From contig NW_025934621.1 in NCBI RefSeq assembly GCF_000764305.2, positions 1 to 64,000 on the forward strand: 64,000 bases of DNA, written 5' to 3'. Positions 17,756 through 39,062 of the stretch are shown here, in pieces. The DNA comes from Hyalella azteca. Its lineage: Eukaryota; Arthropoda; Malacostraca; Amphipoda; Hyalellidae. The notes under the pieces are model-generated. The model saw nothing but the letters and a program-made list of their open reading frames with translations, had not been told where the DNA came from and did not search any database. Within the stretch, counting starts at the first letter, position 1. Each line of letters opens with the position of its first letter. A program made the translations under genes and the position numbers.

Positions 17756-19892
17756 CTGTACTTTTATTACGACTTGTTTCTATCACGTATCAAGGTGGCA
17801 TGCGAAAGGCTAAGTTAGAGCATGCGTAGTAAAAGCATGCGAAATATGCGTGTTCGCGCAGATGAGTTTTTGCAGGATAAAATGGCATGTCCGGATAAAC
17901 GCCTCGGTTAGATAAACCTTATCTGTGTACCATCAAACTTTTACGTTTTATCTGACTAAAGAAAATAATTGTCATCAAAATTAAACCCCCACAACATTTC
18001 TTACATATGGATTGCACATTTCTAGGGCTTCCCTTTATTGAAGTGCCGTTAATATTATAGATTACTCACTTATAAATAATTAACCAAAGTTTCGAAAACG
18101 ACGGTAATAACTTTGAACAAGGTGTGTTTGCAGAACCATGTGCAGCTAATATAATCTTTAGGTTATATTTCATCTGAGACCATCAATGTTAAGTTTTCAT
18201 TTTTTATATACAAGTCATTTTGGGTGACCAAGCCGCTGCCTCACCCTGAGTTCGGTTGGGAATATTGACATTCCTGCGATATTTCTGCGGGAATATTCTA
18301 TGTAATGACTCATCGTTGAACTGATGCACAATAATAAAAATTAATTAATACAAAATATTTAATTGTGTTGATAACTGCAGTGCTGACATATGGATATTAT
18401 TCGATTGTTTTATATTCATGAAGCCAGCATGAATGTTTCATATTCACAACGATGTATTTTAATGGTAGTTTTGAAGATTATTTTCATCATTACAATAGTA
18501 CATGTATTTTACTAGTAACGGTTCTTCCTTTAACTTCGTTGACGTGTTTCATGCGTTTCCATGACAATATATTTTTGTACGCATTATGAAATTGAAATTC
18601 TATTTGAATTACGTTATTGTAGTGGGTTATTAACTAATCTACAAATTCCCATCAACATGAAATTGAAACCGATAGAAAGTATTTATAGGAACGAGCCGAC
18701 AAATGCCAACGATAATATGTTTGTCATGTAGTCCAATGGAATTCATTTATGATAAGACACCTACATGTCTCTCTTAACCTACACTATGGATTATATTACG
18801 CTTCTTTTCCAACATTGTTTGCTTATGAAAATATCCTCAATTTCGCCATCGCTGTCATTTTTTCCCTTCTTTAGTTGTACTGTAAAATAATTACTTGAGA
18901 TGAGGGCTGGGCCTAACCGCAACTATTAACAAAACCTATGACGTCCCACAAAACGCCGATTGATTTATTCATTGTACGAAAGATTTATAAACAGTCGATC
19001 TCACATATGCTTAAAACTTGGCTGAGGATCTGAAAGCAGTTAATTTTGCATATGTTTGTTAGGTCAGTCTTCTTTGTTCAGTCTTCAATGTCATTTCTTT
19101 TCGAAATTATCGTAATGTATTTTGTCAAAAAACTTTTGTCGCGGTTTTAAAGTTTAGAATTCGTAAGCCAAAAGATTATACATATGTTGTCAATCCCAGA
19201 ACGTTTAAATTTCGGGTTTTAGATAAATGGTTCATAAATGTTACGTTAAAAATTAATTACAATATCCAGTATAAGCTTATCTCTTATTGGAAAGCAATTC
19301 TGCAAATAATGTATCGGTACATACTTGTAAAGCATCGGGCAGTTCTCATTTCAAATATTACTTGCAATACTAATATACCGTATTAAAAAATGTGTTCAAT
19401 TTAGTTTGTACATTATATTAAATTTAGAATAAAATTTATAGCTATGATGGAATTATCTCGTCGTTTACATATGAATTCGGATGAGGTCACATACTCACAT
19501 TAATTCAACCATCATTCATAAATTTCAATATTTCTTTAACTCTATACTTTATAATATTCACGAATATGTAACTGTCACTGATAAAAAAACGACCGTTCTG
19601 ATGAAGTTGGGTTAAAGTTATAAAAAAAGAGGATTCGGAATGTACATCAGCTGATCTGACTCATCACCTCTATTGCGCTATCGGTTACGCACACAAAGAG
19701 GAGGGGTGTATCGCCATTTTGGTGTCATGTGTGCAGCGGGTGCTCTATTATCACTATTTACATCGTAATTAACAGATATTATTCATATTAATAGAGAATA
19801 TATAATTTAATTTCTATAGATATCTTGAAAACCGTGATTGGCTAAACGTCGCTCGACCAATATTCAGGAGTTGTGCGTGAGGAATTTCTACC
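17756..19892. other. Intergenic stretch between SINE and Rab11
   Basis: AT-rich, without coding signals or clear repeats. The Rab11 promoter and 5' UTR must lie in its last part. A GC-richer patch at 19655-19745, shortly before the start codon, could be the promoter-proximal region. No TATA box is convincing. Confidence 0.5.
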
Positions 19893-29149
<9,257 letters not shown>

Positions 29150-31404
29150 TGCTGCAGTTTTGTTGCTGCTGCACAATTGGCAACAATAATGCTGCTACTC
29201 ACCCTACATTTTCTGGTGTGTTAACCAAAGCTCCACGTTTTTTGCTTCTTCGCCTGCTTTAAGTTTTTTGGCACAAGTTTATGCATTTTTATTCCATCCA
29301 GCTACTCCTGAGGTACACGCTTTGGATTTTGTTTTAAAATCACGTTTTGTGACATTGTAGTCATGGGCACTTCGTTTCCAGTATACTCCACTTTCCAATT
29401 AGCTTGCGGGCCTGAGAGTTTGGGGAATTCTTAACGTTCATGCACTCGCTCTGTAAACTACAGCCACATGCGCCCACTTCTTCACTTGGTATTTGTGTTA
29501 TATTTTGCACTTGTTGGGTGTGTTTTGCACAAACAAACCAACCTGATAGAACTTATTTATTAAAAATTGTAGATTATATGCTAAACAGGCAACAGTAGGT
29601 AGTAGACGGTGAAAAGCAATGATGCACCGCTACAAAACGCGGACTTATCGCATTGCAAAATTTGTTAGTTGCTTTTGGGATTTGAAAAACAGTTGGCGCT
29701 CAAGGTCCAGGCTTGTATGACTATCTGTTTTGTATTGATTGCTGCGCTCCATCGTAACGGTTTCTCATTTTCACATCCGCACTGCGTATGTTGTTGCCAC
29801 ATTTGTGAAAATTTTCTTGTGCAGCTTGAATTCACACTAGTAACTGCGTGCCTCATCTGTAATTTATCTAAGAGTTCATTTGTGCGGGGTTAGCGGTAAT
29901 GTGATTTGTACATATGTTTTTAGTAAAATGCTATGTGTGGAAGCAGTTTGAATTTGATGGTTGTGTGTTTTTCATTTATTTAAATTTCCGTCACATGGCA
30001 AATAATAAGAGACGTCTGCTTCTGCTAGGAAGTTATTTTGAACGAAAATCTTGTTCATCCTTTAGAATAACGCCTGGTCACGTCAACTTGACCCAATCAT
30101 TGTTGTTCACGACTGCCCACAAAAGACCAAGTGCATGTATTCCATTCTAGGAAATTATGATTATTTTCACGACTTCAATTTACTCTCTGTACACAGAACA
30201 GAACCTATGGTTTTTCATCAAGTTTCATTTCCCATTCTATTCCTACTGCACCAAGTGGAGTTACGTAGTCTTCTTACAGCGTTTAATTATTGTGATTGTA
30301 ATTACCCTTCTGCTAAGTTTTTAATTTTTTGATGCAGTATTATCCCCTAACCAGGTTTTTTGTTTAAGTGTAGACTGATTCCATGAACTCTCTAAGTGAC
30401 GTGCCAAGAGACGGATTTCGATTTCTGTTTTTGTGCTGCTATGCCCCGGAAAGTTGCGAGCTAAAATTCTTGACATCTATGATATTACTGAAGTTCTGTC
30501 GATTCTCTGGTCTAAGCATTCATCTAATTTTTTTGGAATGCGCCTTAATATCATCGCCCTTTCAAATTATGTCATCACTCTTTCTGACACCTGCTTTACT
30601 CTCTAACTCACTTACACTTACTAACTCAAAAAAGTTTTATTCACCACAGTTTTGAAGTTAAATGGCCCCGCCTGATGATATGGCTGCAATTCTTGTCACG
30701 GCATGAAATTTTCAGCAATGGTATTGTTTAGAATTCAATAATGGTGGTCACCTTTGCCTGACTGTTGTGTTATAATGAATTTCCCGTCGTGTCACTAGTT
30801 TCCGTGACAGTGTGAATGTTTTCTTGACTTCAGGTTGAAACACCAGCACATGGAGTTTCAGGATGCTTACGTATTTGTGGATGCAAAATATATTTGGTTT
30901 TCTCCCTTTTTCCTGTTTTTCTTATCTCTTTTATGGGAAATTATTTATTCCAAATGCTTTTATATAACTCCCCAAAGATCGTATTTACTAGTCACTTTGT
31001 GAGGAAACGTCTGAATTATGGTGACTCGACAAAATTTAGGTATTTATTTTCTGCGAGCATTGCGATTTCAACCTTTTCCATTACAAGATATTATATCATT
31101 GTTAATTTGTTGAAACAAATTTATATCAATTTGATTATTGCAATTTAATTTTACGTGTTTGGCGTGGTTGTATTTTTTATCTATTTATTTATTTTTTTGT
31201 TCTGCCATTGAGTGACCCGACATGCAAGGGCTCTATCAATTTTTTATCCCATTTTGTCCTTCCCAAGGATTTAGCACCATGAGCTTCATCGTTATTTCCG
31301 ATTTCACGTTTTGCATTAATTCGTTTTGTATAGAACCATTAAAGAGTAATTTGTTGCGCCTCCATGCTTCCTATGTATGGAATAAATGTGCTTGTCAACT
31401 GCAG
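29150..31404 (+). other. 3' UTR of the proximal Rab11 isoform / intron of the distal isoform
   Basis: T-rich, many short ORFs, none with a recognisable domain. It begins with the repeated motif GGCAACAATAATGCTGC after the stop. No canonical AATAAA was found close to the proximal stop; the clearest one is at 31381. Confidence 0.6.
31381..31386 (+). promoter_or_regulatory. AATAAA just upstream of the distal Rab11 exon
   Basis: A canonical polyadenylation hexamer lies 24 bases before the first coding base of the distal exon (acceptor AG at 31403-31404). If used, it would end the transcript carrying the proximal exon, and cleavage would fall at or inside the distal exon. That would make polyadenylation and splicing compete. 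Confidence 0.4.
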
Positions 31405-31547
31405 AGATCTACCGCATTGTGTCGCGCCAGCAACTCCCCGACAACTCCGTGCCTGAGATGCCCGGCGGTCCATCGTTCAGCGTGAAGCCCACCGAGCCCA
31501 CCCCTGGCAGCGCATCATCTGCCCTCAACAACTGCTGCTCTCGCTAG
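31405..31547 (+). CDS. Rab11: Rab11 alternative last exon
   Basis: A second terminal exon lies 2.26 kb beyond the first. It has the same entry phase and a homologous start: EIYRIVSRQQLPDN here against EIYKIVSQKQLRDH at 29010. It then diverges into a Pro/Ser-rich tail ending NNCCSR and a TAG at 31545. The acceptor AACTGCAG is good and the CCXX prenylation motif is kept. Used instead of the first exon it gives a 217-residue Rab11 differing only in the hypervariable tail, the region known in Rabs to influence membrane targeting. Polyadenylation signals follow at 31954 and 32201. Confidence 0.88.
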
Positions 31548-31953
31548 CCTGCCGTCCCTCTCACCTCTCTGCTGCACGAGGCTGCAGCGTCTCCAAACTT
31601 TGCCCAAGTGCTTCAATTGGTTTCTGGCTCGTTAGTTTTCACGAGTCATCATGTCCTGAGGGGTTCCAAATTATAGCGATAAAACACCAATGTACTCGAG
31701 TGAGAACAATACCCAGTTTAGGTAGGTCATGTTCCATGCATCTGTTTTTGATCTGCGGAAACTAGTTTGCAACTGGTTTCGAATCTTGAGACTTGAAAGC
31801 AGACTTGCCATCAAATGTAACTAAGTCCAAAAGTACACGTTCATAACCCTATTCGTAGTTCACTGCAGATTCTCTAGAGGCCTCCCATGAGATTTAATGC
31901 CTTGTTGATTGTTCTGGATGGTGTCATTTTCAATGCGTTCTATTATGAAAATC

Positions 31954-31959
31954 AATAAA
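31954..31959 (+). terminator. Polyadenylation signal, distal Rab11 isoform
   Basis: AATAAA in the context ATCAATAAATTTTTGG, 407 bp after the distal stop codon. A second AATAAA lies at 32201. Either could end the message. Confidence 0.5.
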
Positions 31960-34900
31960 TTTTTGGCCTCGTTCTAATTTGGTGCTAATTTATTTTGAAT
32001 CGGATTGATAACTTTTGATGGTGGAACATTAACAGATGTCTTCGCAACCAAAGACCCCCCCACCCCGCAATCAGCTGTTTGTCAATTTTGTGCATCATGT
32101 TGGTTTCAACGCCCAGGAATTATAGTGAGATTTGACCTATGAATAAATTTTCATTGTGTTGTGACTAGCTCAAGACAATGTCAAACCCTCTCCTGTAATT
32201 AATAAAGTTCCTCATCATTGCTATACAATAAATGGACGAGCTCGAAAGTATGGTTAAATAGAGGAATCCAAAATATTTTTTCGCTTTGTCGTTCATCTAT
32301 TCTCCAAATAGGTTTCTGGAATCATAGTTTAATGATGTATCCACGATAATGCAAATTGTTCTCGGCGCGTGCTTAATTTTCATAACTTTGTTTTTGCAAG
32401 GGGCTTGATTTGTTCTAAAAAACAACCTAGTTGTTTTCGATCTTTTGCTGAATGCTTTTCTTCCAAAAATACCGCTACTTTCTGTATTTTTCTATCAATG
32501 AGTGACCCGTGTTATAGGCTGTCGTTATTTCCAAGCTTCGTCACAACGCCTCGTGACCGCCCTGTACCCTCTTTTTTATTAATTATCGATCCCTTTATGT
32601 ATGCTCCCGATATTTTTACTCTATTTTAGTATCATTCTAAGCCATTGTTTTGAGAATCCCATTTTGGGCCTTCGTTATAGGTTATTGTTTGTGTTGACTT
32701 CTAAGAGTTTTGTGTGATTCTACTGAGGAGGAATTTCGCTGTACTTTGTTTCTTTGAAGCTGTAGATTCTTGCTCTTTCAGGAACCAGGACCAGCAGGCT
32801 AGTTTGTTGTGTAATCTAAATTATCTTAAGATCAGCAGCTGTTTTTTTTGTGTTAAACTCGTTCTTGTTTCTAAATTTTAGGTATCAATGCATTTCAAAT
32901 GTATTTCATCTAATGCCTTATTTTATTTGCATTTGGAACCAACTTTCGCATTGTTGGGATTTGTTTGTTTGTGAATTTATTGAGCAAAAAGTTAAGCGTC
33001 ATGAAAATGTTGTCTTATTTTTTGCACACGTTCATGTGTTTCTCTTTTCTGTTGGGATAGCGTGCGTGTAAGTCCATGGCCATATCGAAAATTAGACTGG
33101 GGGCTGAAAAAGCTTTAGGCGGTTCTGCCGTTCCAAGCAGTGATGTGTTGTCGTCCGCTTCTTTGAGGCCACTTGGTTCGCCCTTGAATCTAGAATATAA
33201 TTTTGAAATTGTTAAAAATTTTATTCAAGAATCGCAAATAATTTTGCATATCTCCTGCAATCGCCAGAGCATTTGCCATCATGTCTCTCAAAACCCTTTC
33301 GCCCAAATTTTCTGAAATTCGCTTGTACTGAAATTATGCCTGGATCTAACTTGGCTGTGTTTAACTCGACGATATACTTCATTGTATTGTGATTAAATTC
33401 GATGATTATTAGATTAAAAGCTTCAAATTAGTCCACTAGATTATAATTTATCCACGTTTTTCCTCCTTCCGACCATTCGCTTTATCACGACTGTGCCAGG
33501 TTCATCCTCAACCTATACCTCATTCGACGCTTTACTTCAAGTTTTGTTTAGGCGACCTTAATCCTCGATTAAATTGGTAGCGGGTCCCTGAGGAAATATT
33601 TTTGGGATTGCTACCTAATAGACTTCTCTCGAAATCATCGATTTTCATGTTGTATTATTTAAAAAAATACCTCTTTTGTTAAACACAAAATGAATGTAAA
33701 GGAAAGGTGTGGGTCATTTCTTGTCTAAATCAGTTGCGAAATTCATTTTTTATGCATATTACACCATCAAATTTGTTCACATAATGCACCACTGAGATGA
33801 TTTTGTATTGAGCTTGCACCAGGGGGATGAAAAGTAGCAGGATATTTTACGTTCAATTTGCGAGCGTTTTTCTTGAGTTGATCCCAACTACTTGGTTTGT
33901 CGCATTAATTCGTAATTTGAAGGTCTTGGTAAAAAGAATTGCTTCGTCAGGTCTGATGCGCATCCTCTTGTTACATTCTTAGTTGTGCCGCTGTTGACTT
34001 AACAATTAATTAACGAGAGCGAAAAGCATAAGGTCGCTTTCTTTTCTGTGATGTAAAAATTGTAATATAGTCCATAAATTCTTATAGCTTGGCCGGTCAA
34101 AGAAATCCGAAAGTCGCCATTTTTGCTCATGCCATATAGCCATCGCTGCAGCCTTCACTACGATGTGTAGTGTCTGCTACGCGATCGAAGTTCCCTCATT
34201 CCAAAGTTCTGAAATTCATCATACTGTCTTGTGTCCGACTTGTAGAGATGCATTCCAAATCCGTATCTGTGCTTTGGTTTCTCGTCTTACTCTCTGAAAG
34301 ATCGTTTGATCGATGTGGGTCTCGCCGAGTTCATGGTTGCTGAATAGTCTGTGCATTATAACATTCAGTAAATATTTATTCTTACCACAAATTCTTTTTA
34401 TTTTTCATCGTTTCGGTCACGCACCTATGTATATTGTGCCCGTCAACCGAATTTTTCCACTTGCGTGTTATCTCTCACTAACCTTCGTGTTAAGTTCACC
34501 ATTTGAATGAGCAGTGATTCTTGACTTTCTGGTGCGTGAAAAATGAACTGTTGGTCATCTTTGGACGATGTTCCTCAGTTGCGACTAAACTTCACAGAAT
34601 CTCTGGCTCACGTAACGTCTATTCAAATAACCATGCGAAGAATTTGTTGCTTATTCTATTCTGATGTCTTAGTTTCACGGTGTCTTGGTTCACTGAGTAG
34701 GAAAATATCGCTTGTATCCATGCATTCATGACGTTGCTATCAAGTTGATAGGATCAAATCGTCTGGACAGTTTGCTCAGGGCTGGAAGAAGATTAGGTCG
34801 TGCAGAGTGAATAGAAGAATATCATACGTCGCGTTCTGTGCTCAGAACTGATCAGTGCGATAGATATGTGCGTCACCATGCGCGTCTATTGTAAGATTTT

Positions 34901-36849
34901 ATTTTCCTAGATTGGGCATTTGTATTGAGATGGAAATATTTTTTATCGTTGTCTGTATGGTGTGAGACTTCGCCACTTGGAAAATTGGACTGGAGGTGAA
35001 ACCCATTTGCGTCAATAGACTATGAAACATGACTGTCAAAACAAAGGGCTAAATGATCTGGTTGCATATTTCCCTCGTTTACAGTCGCGATTGCAGTACG
35101 TGTGCCATTTTTTCATCTTGTTTGGTGCTCATCTATATTGTTATACGAGATACCTGAATTAATTATCTGCTTCAATAGAAAGGCCGTGCATTCAAATGCC
35201 TCCGAAATTTGTGATGGATTTGATAATCCCGTCAATATCTAACTGTAAAACAAAATCGAAGAAGCAATGATACAGTTTACTGTTATAGATTAAGTAAAGA
35301 AGTCTTATCCTTGGAGGTACTACCCGTTATTATGTTACTGCATTAATCTGCTGGGGTACAAAAGTCTTCATTTCGAGGTAAACTGAACTCAGTACCGTAG
35401 CAGCTTTTTTCTAATTACGCAGTTCCTGTAAATTTTAGTCCTTGTGGGAATATTGGCGACATTTCTATTCAAACGCATGGCTTTTAACCCTGTATGGCAC
35501 TGCCTTGCTTCGCGACGAAACGCATGACCCATGCGACAGGCATTACAAGTCACGATTAATGTGTGCCATGTAGGGTTGAAGTGGCTGTTTTGTTGTATGT
35601 CGACATCTTCAAATATTTCGGTGGTCGTTAGTAAAGTGATGTCTAAAATTCGAGTTTCACGTCTGTACTTGTCTGTNTATTGAAAGTTGAATCTTTTATA
35701 ACAACGACACTCATGACCGTTGAAATCATTTGATGCCGTCTACGCTCGTTGCAAATTATTCTGGCATTGGCTGGTACTGAACGAGTATCGACATTCAGCG
35801 TCTCCATGCTTTTCTCCTTCTTTTTAGGTTTACCCGAAACTTGAATCTTGCTAGTTTCCGGAGATCGCAATCCTGGAGATCAAGATTCACGAAAATATTT
35901 TTGGCCATGGTAACTTTTGTCCCTCCCGCGCGATGCATTAAATTTGTTGTCGAGTGCAAGAATTTGGGTTCTTGGGTTGAGCGCCGACGATTGCGTGATA
36001 ACATCTTGATTTTGAGGAACTTCCCCAAGCTCGGGCGTTCTCATTGAACGATGTTGAGATTCAAACTTTTCAAACTTATTACCATTATAGTTATGCTCTA
36101 TTAGTTTCTAATAGTATTATATCTGCAAATATATTTATGCTGAAATTGCATGTGCTCACAAAATTATTTATGCAGTTCTTTTTGATTAGTTTTTGCTATG
36201 ATTCGACACAGGCGTAGAGAATTTTGTAAGTTCTTGTGGAGAAGCACAGTGTTTGCAATAAAATCTAAATATGTAAAGATCTTTTGTTTTCTTTCACTCG
36301 TCTCTCCTAAGCACCCGAATGTCGACTTATTTCATAAATGAATGCTTTTACGCTTCTCGAACTCTTTGGAAAATGCGTACAGAGTCCATCCAGGAATACG
36401 ACATTCACTCCGCTTTGGAATTGAATGGGGAAACCATTTTTCCGTCTTCCTGTTTTTATTAAGCTGCTTCGCTCCTCAGGATTTCTGTACCAATTCGGAT
36501 TTGTGATAATACTTTGCCCAAACCACATGTGTTTGCTGTTTGGGCTTATTTAATGTATTCTTTCTGAGAATTCAGACATTTGAACTATTTAATTTGAAAT
36601 TAAATATTCATGTTCAAATCGCCACTTAAAATGACTGAAAGATGAAGAATTTTAGCATAGAATAACCAAGCCTCATTTTACTTCGAAATTCTATGATCGA
36701 CGCCGGTCCTGCAATTTGAATTGAAATACATGAAGCATTTTTTGTATTGCATGGAATTCGCGTACCTCTGTGTTCAATATTTAAGTCTTGGCCCTTGTGT
36801 TGCCGAGGTACAATGGTACTTGAACTCGGTACGATTAAAATTTTGTAAA

Positions 36850-36973
36850 ATTATATAGTCTAACCAGAGTTAACGTCTAATTATATATTATATAATATTA
36901 TCATTATCATTATTATATATTATATTAACTGGTTAGACTATATATAATTATATAGTCTAACCAGAGTTAACGT
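36850..36973. repeat. AT-rich foldback repeat, three arms
   Basis: ATTATATAGTCTAACCAGAG occurs at 36850 and again at 36947. An inverted arm GGTTAGACTATATATAAT lies at 36931-36948 between them. The centre is (TA)-rich. It looks like a small foldback element with one duplicated arm. Confidence 0.75.
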
Positions 36974-37080
36974 GATTGTCAATTTCTATTTCACGTAGTG
37001 ATGAGGTCAAGCCGTGACTACCTTCTCGCTGAAAACGATCTTAAAGCCGAATTGCATATATACCGACATGAGAAACACAT

Positions 37081-37345
37081 AGTCTCCCTGGTAACATCGT
37101 TGACGCTCCGAGTATGAACGCGTTCAAGAACAGACTAGACAAAGCTATGCGGGAACATATGTTCAGTCTTGATCTTTCTAGCACCTTACAAACCTATCTA
37201 GCTTGAACCAACGTCAGTTATGGAAAGATCTGCCACTAGTCAAGGGGCCTGTTTTTAGATCTGTGAATCAAGTCGCGAAAAGTACGGGAATCTGCGAGAA
37301 GGCATGGACCTATTTCTTCGTCGCCGACACTTATAGTCTATTCTA
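37081..37345 (+). mobile_element. Non-LTR retrotransposon 3' remnant
   Basis: The translated stretch APSMNAFKNRLDKAM resembles the extreme C-terminus of non-LTR reverse transcriptases (FKNRLDK type). It is followed by a tail containing TCGCGAAAAGTACGGGAATC and GTCGCCGACACTTATAG. A closely similar segment lies at 47083-47349. Only the 3' end is present, as expected for 5'-truncated copies. The clade cannot be told. Confidence 0.65.
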
Positions 37346-39062
37346 TTTACTTTTTTTGTAATTTGTAAATGAGTTGTAATTTATAAATGAGGTTAGTAAG
37401 AAATTGATATTGCTCCTTTACCTGAAGCAGTAACTAAATTAGAATAATATGTATCTTAATTATTCTTCAGCAAAAAATTCGAGTTTCAAGTCAGGCTGTC
37501 ACAGGTTATGATAAACTTCTCACAGCGGTTTATGATTTATATGAACATTGATTATGATACAAATGGTACCTCGTGTTTGCAAGGTAAGTATTTCATCTCA
37601 ATCCAGTGAGATGCAAGGTCACCTCCATCCACCACTTAATCCTTGAGTTTTTTTTTTTTTTCATACGAATACCCTAACTCAGAATGATCCACACATTGCA
37701 GCTCATGGTTCTTATTTGCATTACAGACTGTGACTTGCGACATCGTGGAGCAAAATCAAGTAAAACTTGGATGGCTTGATTTGAATGGCCGTTGTTAGGC
37801 AGCGCTCAAAAAATTAAATAAACTTACTCGTTTAATTGAGAGAAAAATGCATTTCAATGTATTTTTGATTTGTATACTTAAACGCCCAAATCAAACGAGT
37901 CTGTAAATGGAACTTCTCATGATGACTAAAATGCTTTTTGTAAATATTCTACCAATTTCGAACAATTCGCTTAGGAAAATTTGTGAAGTTTAAGTCAATT
38001 CCAAACTTAACAAGCATAGAATAAGTTAATGGAAGTGAATAATACACTTCCATTAACATGAAATATAATCGTCGATCCAGAATTGCAATATTCTTGAATT
38101 ATCTCTTTTATAAACAAATTCTGTCCCAGGCTTATTTGGCTGGCTCTGCCATTCATTTATCTACTGACGCTAACTCTCGTTTCCAGGCTTTTGGATACGA
38201 ATAACATTGATGACTAATGTATAAGAAATCAGAGTTAATTGGTTTTGTTTTATATTAGTTTCACAGAATTAGGCACTTATGTCCAATAATTTTAGCAACT
38301 CGAGTCATGTGACGCGCTCAGTTTGATCGGTATTTTTATCGCAGTTTATCAACAATATGGTCTCTGTTGATGATAGTTGAGCAAACTGTTTTGTTCTGCG
38401 TGAGATGGTGACACATTTTGTTGTTGAGAGCAGAGCGTCTTGTCGATAAAGTTTGATCGTCAGCCACATTCGCTTGAAAATATGTATTTCCAAATGATCA
38501 CCTTAACTTTCTAAAGCTCAACGTTATCGTTTGTATTATTACATATTTTATCCCGAATTCAAATCTTATTTGTTCAGGACACGCGTGTTTTCATCCATGC
38601 TTTATATCGCTTTCAATATGTGTTGTGTGTTATCTACCAGTGGTGCGACTGATCACCGTAATATTCCTGATACGACTGATATCGTTTGTGGCTATTGAAG
38701 CGTTCCCATGATAACGTCATGGTGAACATATAAAACTATAATGGCTTCGTCTGTACGCACAGTGCGACGCATGTATTTTCCTCCGATTCCTCATGCAATT
38801 GCCAAAGTTTTAAGATACATGTATTTTTTGGTGATTATTATTGTGTTAATTTCAATGATGTAACTTTTGCCTTATATGTATGTCAATTGTTACTTATGTA
38901 TATTGTTCCTTCGCAAAATTCAGTTTAAATGATGTCACTATCTTGAAATACACAATGTTGTTTGTTTAAGATAAATTTCTTCAGAAATATTTTTCCAAAC
39001 CTAGCGCAGTTTCCGTAAAAGTGTGAAGGGTTTTGAGGTGCCCTTGGCTCCATAAAGTCAAC

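Larger units (their letters stand above)
31548..39062. other. Long non-coding stretch downstream of Rab11
   Basis: T-rich on the plus strand to about 36260, where AATAAA occurs at 36257. The first part looks like UTR-type sequence, but its transcribed extent cannot be seen. One ambiguous base (N) is at 35677. The many ORFs on both strands near 35640-36050 overlap each other and show no family. A palindromic repeat and a LINE remnant are annotated separately; the rest shows nothing I can name. Confidence 0.5.

Noticed and set aside
35643..36047. Overlapping ORFs on both strands near 36 kb
   Set aside because: None has a family signature; they overlap each other on both strands and one crosses an ambiguous base.
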